Source of the DNA: a bacterium
Lineage (GTDB): Bacteria > Bdellovibrionota_C > UBA2361 > RFPC01
Direction of reading: 5' to 3'
Assembly: GCA_030428205.1 (NCBI GenBank)
Contig: JAUIBK010000031.1
Coordinates: 1 to 39,300, forward strand
Length of the DNA stretch: 39,300 bases
Part shown: one piece after another, positions 32,111 to 39,300 of the stretch
Numbering within the stretch: the first letter of the stretch is position 1
How the letters are laid out: each line of letters begins with the position of its first letter
Notes under the pieces: generated by a model
The model's input: only the letters and a program-made list of their open reading frames with translations
Databases searched by the model: none
What the model was told of the DNA's origin: nothing
Program-made: the position numbers and the translations under genes

Positions 32111-34312
32111 TTAAAGCTCTATAGATCGAAGCCTGAGTGCGTTTCCAATTACCGAGACTGAACTAAAACTCATTGCTGCGGCTGCAATCATCGGATTTAG
32201 CAGCAATCCAAATACCGGGTACAGCACTCCTGCTGCCACCGGGACTCCAAGTGCATTGTAAAAGAATGCGAAAAAGAGGTTCTGGCGAATATTTCTCATA
32301 GTTGCGTGACTTAGCTTTTTTGCTCTCGCTATTCCTCTTAAGTCACCTTTGACAAGCGTTACACCGGCGCTCTCCATGGCGATATCTGTTCCGGTACCCA
32401 TGGCGATTCCGATATCAGCTTGAGCAAGAGCCGGTGCATCGTTAATGCCATCACCTGCCATTGCCACTACTACTCCCTTCGAGCGAAGTTCTTTAACAAT
32501 TCGGTTCTTATCCTCTGGGAGTACATCAGCATGAATTTCCTCAATTCCAAGCTCGCGGCCAATCGCGTGAGCGGTAGTTTCATTATCGCCGGTTAGCATC
32601 ACCACTCTGACGTTCTCCTCTTTAAGCAGTGCTAAAGCTTCACGAGTAGATTCTTTTATCGGGTCTGCGACGCCAAGTAATCCAGCAGCCTTATTGTCGA
32701 TGGCTACAAACATCACTGTTTGCCCCTGTGATCTAAGTCTGTCTGCTTGCTCAGGTAGGTCATGAAGTTCAATTCCAAACTCGCTTAGTAAGCGCTTACT
32801 TCCGATCGCTACATTTCGGTCTTTGACTCTTCCTCTAACGCCCTTTCCAGTGATCGATTCAAAGTCTTTTGGCGACGTAAGCTCAGCACCACGCTCTTTT
32901 GCTCCTGCCACAATGGATTCTGCAAGCGGGTGTTCACTTGCAACTTCAAGGGAACTCGCCAGTGAAAGTAGCTCCTGCTCATCGAACCCATGGCTTGCAT
33001 GAACAGCAACAAGCTTAGGCTTTCCTTCTGTAAGCGTTCCTGTCTTATCGACCACTAAGGTGGTTACCTTCTCGAAGGTTTCAAGCGCAGCGGCATCTTT
33101 TATAAGAATTCCAGCCAATGCTCCCTTACCAGTCCCAACCATTATTGACATCGGCGTTGCAAGCCCAAGAGCACAAGGGCAAGCGATAATTAAAACTGCG
33201 ACACTATTTACTAAAGCATAAGCAAACGCAGGAGCCGGACCAAAAACGCTCCACACAAAAAATGTAATAATCGCTATGAGCACCACAGCAGGCACAAAGT
33301 AAGACGATACGGTATCAGCAAGTCTTTGAATCGGCGCTTTTGAGCGTTGTGCTTCACTCACCATGTGTACAATTTGAGCAAGAAGTGTATCAGCACCTAC
33401 TTTTGTAGCCTTCATTACAAATCCACCGCTTCCGTTGATGGTTCCCCCAGTGACTTTTGAGTCGGCATTTTTTGAAACCGGAAGTGCTTCACCAGTTATC
33501 ATCGATTCATCAACCGTGGTCCTGCCTTCAGTAACGACTCCATCAACCGGAATCTTATCCCCTGGTTTCACTCGAAGATGGTCACCAACTGTTACCTCGC
33601 TAACGGGAACTGATTCTTCTGTGCCGTCTTGATTGATTCTAACGGCCTCAGGTGGCACGAGTTCTAAAAGCTCACGAATAGCACTACTCGTTTGAGTTCT
33701 TGCCTTAAGCTCAAGCACTTGACCAAGGAGAACTAAGGACACAATCACCGCTGCTGCTTCAAAGTAAAGAGCTACATGACCGCCCATTCCACGAAAATCT
33801 TCTGGGAAAAGGTTTGGAAAGAAAACTGCAAAAACGCTATAGGCATAAGCCACCCCTACCCCTAAGGCGATCAAGGTAAACATGTTAAGGTGTCGAGACT
33901 TTAGTGAACTCCAACCGCGTTCAAAAAAAGGTAAGGCGCTCCATACTACAACGGGAGTTGCTAATATTAGTTGAATCCACGAAGAGAGAGAAGCCGGAAC
34001 CAGTTTAGAAAGTGGGTCTCCCGGAATTACTTCGCTCATAGAGAGTAAAAAGAGAGGCGCGGTAAAAAGAGCGCTTACAATAAAGCGCCTGGTCATATCT
34101 TTTAACTCTGAATCATCTGCCTCTGTTGCGATTCCTTCTTTTGGCTCAAGCGCCATTCCGCATTTAGGGCAAGAGCCAGGTCCAATCTGCTCAACCTCAG
34201 GGTGCATAGGGCAGGTATAAATTATATCTTCGCCTTTAGCTGAGATTTCAGCTGCGCGCTCACTTCCTCGCTCTTTATGGGTTTCATTATCTGAACAACA
34301 GCTATGATTCAT
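32111..34312 (-). CDS. copA: Cu(I)-exporting P1B-type ATPase
   Basis: A 733-residue copper-type P-ATPase. The usual N-terminal HMA domains are absent; a short metal-binding module (YTCPMHP, 32-38, and CPKCGM, 48-53) replaces them, preceded by CC at 5-6. Metal site CPC is at 378-380, followed by ALGLATP, the Cu form; actuator TGEA at 273-276; phosphorylated D422 in DKTGT. Cu(I) or Ag(I) would be moved from cytoplasm to periplasm. It follows csoR by 30 bp, so it is the main target of that repressor. The ribosome binding site is weak. Confidence 0.94.
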   Translation of the reverse strand: MNHSCCSDNETHKERGSERAAEISAKGEDIIYTCPMHPEVEQIGPGSCPKCGMALEPKEGIATEADDSELKDMTRRFIVSALFTAPLFLLSMSEVIPGDPLSKLVPASLSSWIQLILATPVVVWSALPFFERGWSSLKSRHLNMFTLIALGVGVAYAYSVFAVFFPNLFPEDFRGMGGHVALYFEAAAVIVSLVLLGQVLELKARTQTSSAIRELLELVPPEAVRINQDGTEESVPVSEVTVGDHLRVKPGDKIPVDGVVTEGRTTVDESMITGEALPVSKNADSKVTGGTINGSGGFVMKATKVGADTLLAQIVHMVSEAQRSKAPIQRLADTVSSYFVPAVVLIAIITFFVWSVFGPAPAFAYALVNSVAVLIIACPCALGLATPMSIMVGTGKGALAGILIKDAAALETFEKVTTLVVDKTGTLTEGKPKLVAVHASHGFDEQELLSLASSLEVASEHPLAESIVAGAKERGAELTSPKDFESITGKGVRGRVKDRNVAIGSKRLLSEFGIELHDLPEQADRLRSQGQTVMFVAIDNKAAGLLGVADPIKESTREALALLKEENVRVVMLTGDNETTAHAIGRELGIEEIHADVLPEDKNRIVKELRSKGVVVAMAGDGINDAPALAQADIGIAMGTGTDIAMESAGVTLVKGDLRGIARAKKLSHATMRNIRQNLFFAFFYNALGVPVAAGVLYPVFGLLLNPMIAAAAMSFSSVSVIGNALRLRSIEL

Positions 34313-34342
34313 CTTTGCGCCCCAATAGCATTACTAGAAACA

Positions 34343-34651
34343 TTACTTCAATCGTTTTTCAAAAAAACGTACCATCTCCTTTACCTTTATATTTGCATCT
34401 TGCGTGTCGCCACTTACCATAGATTTTTGCAGACAACCGACTAAATGGCGCTCCAACAGCTTTGCTTCAAATGCGCGAAGCGCTGATTGAATAGCCGTTA
34501 CTTGCGTTAGGATCTCAACACAATAGCGCCGCTCTCCGATCATATTTGCCACACCCTCTACCTGACCCTTAATACGATTTAAGCGAGGAATGAGCTCACT
34601 ATGGTCTGGATGAACCTGCTTTTCGTTTCCACTACTACAACATTCTGACAT
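34343..34651 (-). CDS. csoR: CsoR-type copper-sensing repressor
   Basis: A 102-residue DUF156/CsoR-FrmR family repressor. The Cu(I) ligands Cys-His-Cys are present as C44 (RRYCVEIL) and H69-x3-C73 (RHLVGC), the pattern that separates copper sensors from formaldehyde (FrmR) or nickel (RcnR) types. Two further Cys at 4-5 lie near the start. GGAGAAGAGCT precedes the ATG. It heads a packed run of twelve genes to 24888 and probably represses all of them. Confidence 0.92.
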   Translation of the reverse strand: MSECCSSGNEKQVHPDHSELIPRLNRIKGQVEGVANMIGERRYCVEILTQVTAIQSALRAFEAKLLERHLVGCLQKSMVSGDTQDANIKVKEMVRFFEKRLK

Positions 34652-34718
34652 AGCTCTTCTCCATCTCGATTACTTATTCTTTTTCAATTTCGCCTCGGGG
34701 CTCTTGGTTACCACTCCT

Positions 34719-34754
34719 ATTATACCATATACCCCTATACAGTATATGACGCAA
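34719..34754 (-). promoter_or_regulatory. Promoter and candidate CsoR operator of the copper operon
   Basis: On the minus strand a consensus TATAAT -10 lies at 34719-34724. Just upstream, ATATAC-N9-GTATAT (34727-34747) forms an inverted repeat around a GGGG run, the A/T-flanked G-tract layout known for CsoR/FrmR operators. A TTGCGT at 34749-34754 could be the -35 of an alternative TATATG -10 (34726-34731) with 17-bp spacing. Bound CsoR would cover the promoter. Confidence 0.65.
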
Positions 34755-34809
34755 GTTTTCATCAGATATTCAATCTCTAACCCCCTAAAATTACTTGTGA
34801 TATAAAACC

Positions 34810-35331
34810 TTATTGCTTCGATCGCTTTGGCATCTCGCTCCTTATCATCTCAAGTTCTTCAGACGATAGGTTTGGGATATGTCTAATAAACTGAACAAGC
34901 TTCCAGTTTTCCTTGTCACTTCCTCCGAAGCCAGGCATTCCACTAAATCGAATGCCTTCCCGAATAATATAGAAAAGCTCACCATCACTTAACTCTTGCG
35001 TTCTCGCCGCACTAAAATCTGGAGTCGGTGGATACAATCCCTTACTTATCTTTGTCTTTCCTGAACCATCTGCGCCGTGGCAAACGGCGCAGTGGTCCGC
35101 ATAATGCACACGCGCTTCGGCCAAATAGACTGGACTTTCTGCAAGCGGATTTTTGAGTTTAAGATATGAGCTTGGGGTTACAAGCTTTCTTACCGTAAGT
35201 GCAAGAGCTTCTTCTAATGGATGAGGCTCTACTCTGGCACTAAAACCGTGAGTCTGAAGATACCGGTACGCAAGACCGCCAGCTGCAATAAGCAGCACAA
35301 AAAGCGTTATAAGTAAGTACCTCCTTTTCAT
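34810..35331 (-). CDS. Monoheme cytochrome c, membrane-anchored
   Basis: A 173-residue protein. A membrane anchor or signal covers residues 5-24. One heme site CAVCH lies at 81-85, with the likely axial Met at M132 (SGMPGF). The fold matches a class I cytochrome c as in the C-terminal halves of CcoP-like or copper-linked cytochromes. It follows the small His/Met-rich protein by 2 bp, downstream of the CusA-type pump. It might link periplasmic metal oxidation state to the respiratory chain. Confidence 0.88.
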   Translation of the reverse strand: MKRRYLLITLFVLLIAAGGLAYRYLQTHGFSARVEPHPLEEALALTVRKLVTPSSYLKLKNPLAESPVYLAEARVHYADHCAVCHGADGSGKTKISKGLYPPTPDFSAARTQELSDGELFYIIREGIRFSGMPGFGGSDKENWKLVQFIRHIPNLSSEELEMIRSEMPKRSKQ

Positions 35332-35333
35332 TC

Positions 35334-35714
35334 TTAGTGCCCCATAGGCTCATGGCCCATCTCGTGCCCTTTGTGCATTGAATGATCGTCAGTATCAGAT
35401 TTATCGACCACTAACTTAGTAGCTCCGATCTTGTTTCCCGGCATCTTTGTGCCTTTTATAACAACTGAATCTCCAACTTTTAGCTCATCCAATGAGATTG
35501 CTTTATCGTTTTTTTCAAGGGTTGCATCCGGGGCGAGTACCACCTCAACGACTTTTCCATCAAGTTTTCCATGAAACCCACTTTCCATTACATGCATGAC
35601 TTCTATATGGAAATCGCCGCCGTGATCTTCCCCGTCATGGGCAAAAAGCGTAGTAGGCAAAGCCAGTGCCAATACACATGCTAAAATGCTAAGCAAATAC
35701 ATTCTTTTCTTCAT
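35334..35714 (-). CDS. Small periplasmic His/Met-rich protein
   Basis: A 126-residue protein started at 35714, where GGAGA is well placed; an ATG 12 bp upstream is possible. Signal peptide 1-25 (ending LFA). The core is beta-rich (VVEVVLAPDATLEK, KVGDSVVIKGTKM), like small OB-fold copper chaperones of the CusF or DUF5666 kind. H-D-G-E-D-H at the start and the tail HSMHKGHEMGHEPMGH are likely Cu/Ag ligands. It follows the CusA-type gene by about 18 bp and probably loads that pump. Confidence 0.75.
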   Translation of the reverse strand: MKKRMYLLSILACVLALALPTTLFAHDGEDHGGDFHIEVMHVMESGFHGKLDGKVVEVVLAPDATLEKNDKAISLDELKVGDSVVIKGTKMPGNKIGATKLVVDKSDTDDHSMHKGHEMGHEPMGH

Positions 35715-35732
35715 AATATTCTCCATTACAAT

Positions 35733-38700
35733 TTATTGGTTACTCCCTTCGTTTCGAGTTAATTTTATCTCCTCGTAAAGAGAGTAAAGAACAGGCACAA
35801 CAAACACAGTCAGCATTGCAACAGCCATCCCACCGAATGAAGGAATCGCCATTGGCACCAAAATATCTGAACCTCTTCCTGTTGAGGTGAGCACCGGAAG
35901 AAGCGCTAAAAGCGTAGTCGCTGTTGTCATAAGAGCCGGTCGTACCCTTCGTTTTCCAGCTTCAAGGATAGCTTCTCGCACCTCCTTCTTCGTAGTCGGG
36001 GTATTCTTTTTAAGCGACTGGCCGATATAGGTTGAAATGAGTACCCCGTCATCGGTAGCGATTCCAAAAAGAGCTAAAAATCCAACCCAAACAGCGACAC
36101 TTAAGTTGTATTCCTTCATCTGAAAGAGATCTCTAAAGTTCACTCCGAATAAAGAGAAGTTAAAAAACCAATCTTGCCCATAAAGCCAAAGCATAATGAA
36201 GCCGCCAGACCAGGCGACAAAAACCCCTGAAAATATAAATAGGGTCACTACAGGGGAGCGAAATTGAAAATAAATTATGAGAAAGATAAGAAAAAGTGCC
36301 AGCGGAAGTACTACAGCAAGTTTTTTTTCTGACCGGATTTGATTTTCATAACTACCAGCGAACTTGTAACTCACACCTGCTGGAAGTTGAAATTCTCCTG
36401 AATCAATCTTCTGCTGAAGGTAGGCCTGTGCCTCCTCCACAACTTCAACTTCGGCGTTACCTTTTTTCATATCAAATACGACGTATCCGACTAAAAAGGT
36501 GTCCTCGCTCTTTATAACTTGCGCCTGACGACTAAATTCAACGGTAGCAAGTTCACGTAGCGGGATCTGCTGCCCGGTAGGCGTAGGGATAAGAATCGTT
36601 TCTAGCCCTTCTAATGTGTTTCGAAGTTCCCTTGGATAGCGGATTCTAACTGGATAGCGTTCTCTGCCTTCTACGGTCACTGTAAGCGGCATACCCCCAA
36701 TTGCTACCTCAATTACATTTTGAACAGCCCTAATCGATAACCCGTAACGCGCAATCTCTTTCCGATTAATATCGATTTCTAAGTAGGGTTTCCCTATGAT
36801 GCGGTCAGCAACTACAGTTAAAGGCTCTACAGACGGGACTTCCTTAAGATACTTTTCAATTTGAAGCCCTACTTCTTCAATAACTTCAAGTGTTGGGCCT
36901 TTTATCTTCACCCCCATCGGAGCCCGCATTCCACTTTGCAGCATAACTATTCTAGCTGCTATCGGTTGCAACTTCGGAGCACTCGTAACACCTGGAATTT
37001 TCGCCTTACTTACTATCTCCTTCCATATGTCATCAGGCGATGTAATGTGATCACGCCACTGTCTAAAAGGCCTTCCGTTTGAATCTTCAATGAGCTTTCC
37101 GTGCTCATCACGTCTAAACTCATCTTTGCTCGAATCATATTTGAAATATTGAACACGCCCGTCTTTGTTAACTTTATACTCGGATTTATAGTTGATCACA
37201 TTCTCATACATCGAGATCGGGGCAGGGTCTAAGGGCGTATCGGCCCGGCCAAGTTTGCCCACGGACATCTCAACTTCTGGAATTTGCGAAATGATAATGT
37301 CAAGCTTTTTTAACTGATCAAGCGACTCGCCAATCGAAGCATGCGGCATCGTAGTAGGCATATAGAGATACGATCCTTCGTCAAGCGCAGGCATAAACTC
37401 TTTGCCCATGTTCTGCCAAACTAGAAAACCAGAGAGCAAAAGTAAGGCTGGTGCCATTAAAAATAGTGCTTTATTGCGAAGGCACCAGGTAAGAATTACC
37501 GGGTATGACCTCTCAAAGAGTCTAAAAAGGTAGAGACCTCCTCCAATTAACACACCAGCGAAGATGAAGTTTAGGAAAAAGCTTGACTCAACCCCAAACG
37601 GAAGCCAGGAAGCGGCGAGATAGAAGAGCACTGTTAAAAGAACGAGCGCTGCTTTAACAAAGGTAGGAGTTATAAAACTTCTATTGTAGAAACGCTTAAC
37701 CCAAGTAAGTATCGGTTCCTTGAACAACCCAAAGAGGCCAAGTAAGAGTAGACCGAGGCCTAATATAGTTAGTTTGAACAAAAGCAAAACGCCAATAGCC
37801 ACCTGAGCACCGTAAAGCAGCTGGTAAAATCGCTTCCCTCGCTCTTTAAACAGCAGATGCGCAGCCGGAGGAATAATCGTTAGCGCAACAACAATTGCAG
37901 CAAAAAGTGCAAATGTTTTGGTAAAAGCCAACGGCTTAAACAGTTTCCCTTCAGCTGCTTCCATCGCAAAAACCGGAAGAAAACTTACGATAGTAGTAAG
38001 AACTGCGGTAACAACAGCACCGCCTACTTCGACGGAAGCCTCATATATTGCTTCAAGCTGACTTTTCTCGTCCTTTCGCTCTTTTAGATGAACAAGAATA
38101 TTTTCACAGAGTACTACCCCCATATCGACCATTGTACCGATTGCAATCGCGATACCGGAAAGCGCAACAATATTGGCGTCAACGCCAAACAATTTCATCA
38201 GGATAAAGCAGATCAGTACCGCTAGCGGAAGAAGCCCTGAGATAAGGATTGAGCTTCCAAGGTGCATCACCATTACGACTACAACGATGATAGTTACAAG
38301 GATCTCCTCCATGAGAGCTGAATTAAGCGTCCCAAGAGTTTCATAGATAAGCCCCGTGCGATCATAAAAGGGCACCACGGTAAGCTTTGAAACCGTTCCA
38401 TCAGAAAGTGTTTTCTGAGGCAACCCAGGGGATATCTCCTCTATGCGTTCCTTAATCCGCTTTATCGTAGCAAGTGGATTCTCACCGTAGCGAACAACAA
38501 CAACTCCCCCAACAACTTCTGCGCCATCTTTGTCCAAAGCTCCTCGACGGAGCGCTGGGCCAAGGGAGACATGGGCTATGTTTTTTAGATATACTGGAAC
38601 TTGATGGTCTTTTGTGGCGCGAACCGCTGTATCTTCAAGATCCGAGAGCTCTTGGATAAATCCAAGCCCACGAATTACGTATTCAACACTATTAACTTCA

Positions 38701-39300
38701 ATTGTTCGAGCACCGACATCGATGTTAGAAGCACGAACAGCATCAATGACATCTGGGAGTTTCACTCCGTATGCTCGCATGGCATCAGGATCAACATCGA
38801 TCTGATACTCCTTAACAAATCCGCCGATTGATGCTGCCTCTGCAACACCATCTACTCCTTGAAGGGCGTAGCGAACATACCAGTCTTGAACAGACCGCAA
38901 CTCGTCAAGGTCCCAACCTCCCGTTGTATGCCCATCCTGATCTTGCCCTTCAAGGGTGTACCAGAAAACTTGCCCTAACGCGGTTGCATCTGGTCCAAGT
39001 GCAGGTGTTACCTCCGGTGGAAGTGTTCCAGCGGGAAGGCTTGAAAGTTTTTCAAGAATTCGCGAGCGTGACCAATAGAAGTCAACTTCGTCTTTAAAGA
39101 TCACGTAGATCGAAGAATAACCGAAATACGAATAAGTTCGAATGGTCTTTACCCCAGGAACTCCAAGCAGAGCTACGGTCATGGGGTAACTAATCTGATC
39201 CTCTACATCTTGAGGGGAACGTCCCGACCATTTGGTAAAGACAATCTGTTGGTTTTCTCCGATGTCAGGAATTGCATCGACAGGAACCGGATTGCGCGGT
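35733..39300 (-). CDS. cusA: CusA-type Cu/Ag efflux RND transporter, N-terminus outside the window
   Basis: An HME-RND pump open to the right edge; coding continues past the first internal ATG (39182), with PVPVDAIPDIGENQQ-like sequence typical of residues 30-50 in this family. The TM4 signature is AIAIGTMVDMGVVLCEN, the CusA form without the first Asp of CzcA. Met residues at the three CusA copper positions are visible: LYMPTTM, PAPISMYEN and IVMLQSGM. An unusual inserted segment (NYKSEYKVNKDGRVQ onwards) follows the second. About 30 N-terminal residues are missing, together with the adaptor and channel genes expected upstream. Confidence 0.95.
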   Translation of the reverse strand, partial: PRNPVPVDAIPDIGENQQIVFTKWSGRSPQDVEDQISYPMTVALLGVPGVKTIRTYSYFGYSSIYVIFKDEVDFYWSRSRILEKLSSLPAGTLPPEVTPALGPDATALGQVFWYTLEGQDQDGHTTGGWDLDELRSVQDWYVRYALQGVDGVAEAASIGGFVKEYQIDVDPDAMRAYGVKLPDVIDAVRASNIDVGARTIEVNSVEYVIRGLGFIQELSDLEDTAVRATKDHQVPVYLKNIAHVSLGPALRRGALDKDGAEVVGGVVVVRYGENPLATIKRIKERIEEISPGLPQKTLSDGTVSKLTVVPFYDRTGLIYETLGTLNSALMEEILVTIIVVVVMVMHLGSSILISGLLPLAVLICFILMKLFGVDANIVALSGIAIAIGTMVDMGVVLCENILVHLKERKDEKSQLEAIYEASVEVGGAVVTAVLTTIVSFLPVFAMEAAEGKLFKPLAFTKTFALFAAIVVALTIIPPAAHLLFKERGKRFYQLLYGAQVAIGVLLLFKLTILGLGLLLLGLFGLFKEPILTWVKRFYNRSFITPTFVKAALVLLTVLFYLAASWLPFGVESSFFLNFIFAGVLIGGGLYLFRLFERSYPVILTWCLRNKALFLMAPALLLLSGFLVWQNMGKEFMPALDEGSYLYMPTTMPHASIGESLDQLKKLDIIISQIPEVEMSVGKLGRADTPLDPAPISMYENVINYKSEYKVNKDGRVQYFKYDSSKDEFRRDEHGKLIEDSNGRPFRQWRDHITSPDDIWKEIVSKAKIPGVTSAPKLQPIAARIVMLQSGMRAPMGVKIKGPTLEVIEEVGLQIEKYLKEVPSVEPLTVVADRIIGKPYLEIDINRKEIARYGLSIRAVQNVIEVAIGGMPLTVTVEGRERYPVRIRYPRELRNTLEGLETILIPTPTGQQIPLRELATVEFSRQAQVIKSEDTFLVGYVVFDMKKGNAEVEVVEEAQAYLQQKIDSGEFQLPAGVSYKFAGSYENQIRSEKKLAVVLPLALFLIFLIIYFQFRSPVVTLFIFSGVFVAWSGGFIMLWLYGQDWFFNFSLFGVNFRDLFQMKEYNLSVAVWVGFLALFGIATDDGVLISTYIGQSLKKNTPTTKKEVREAILEAGKRRVRPALMTTATTLLALLPVLTSTGRGSDILVPMAIPSFGGMAVAMLTVFVVPVLYSLYEEIKLTRNEGSNQ

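Overview
The window is an accessory island from a Gram-negative bacterium. Three tripartite RND metal pumps with outer-membrane TolC-type channels, signal peptides and periplasmic cytochromes show two membranes. Base composition looks moderately AT-rich and most genes have an AGGAG-type ribosome binding site. I cannot name the organism; metal-rich mobile islands of this kind are common in Pseudomonadota and in groups related to Bdellovibrionota. There are no rRNA, tRNA or CRISPR features and nothing that looks like core housekeeping DNA.

Left edge, 1-5176 (mobility and defence). The 5' end of a small gene runs off the left edge. Next is a 1218-residue protein on the minus strand that joins an HNH nuclease-like domain, a long TPR array, a GreA/GreB C-terminal-like domain and a PIN-like domain; this is the most unusual protein here. 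A divergent, intact tyrosine recombinase follows. The gap between the two holds a perfect 11-7-11 bp inverted repeat that looks like a recombinase core site.

Middle, 5193-23296 (divalent metals and mercury). Two CzcCBA-type efflux operons lie on the minus strand. Each starts with a small secreted protein, then TolC-like, adaptor and RND pump genes. The adaptor of the first carries seven Cys/His units and that of the second a His/Asp-rich stretch. The second operon continues into a small CxxCH membrane protein, a small periplasmic protein, a PII-like regulator and a Zn/Cd/Pb P-type ATPase. A merR - merC-fusion - thioredoxin-like operon follows, with a MerR-type promoter that seems to give a leaderless merR message. 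Beside it lies an 80%-identical (24 of 30 residues) remnant of a recombinase C-terminus, so at least two integrase-linked modules appear to have been stacked.

Right part, 23376-39300 (copper, thiols and electron transfer). A DUF1622-like membrane protein and a divergent cysteine-synthase-like gene with a Cys-rich tail come first. Then a tightly packed 12-gene minus-strand run starts at csoR: csoR, copA, a membrane methyltransferase, two small membrane proteins, a LOG-family protein, a Met-rich Spy-like protein, a membrane-anchored FAD/2Fe-2S reductase, a di-heme-b-like membrane protein, a heptaheme cytochrome c, a membrane protein and a TRASH-like Cys protein. A 33-codon remnant resembling a metallo-beta-lactamase RNase tail sits between the last cytochrome and the last two genes. 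The reductase, cytochrome b and heptaheme c could carry electrons from NAD(P)H across the inner membrane to periplasmic metal, which would be an unusual addition to a copper resistance operon. The window ends inside a CusA-type Cu/Ag pump followed by a small His/Met-rich periplasmic protein and a monoheme cytochrome c.
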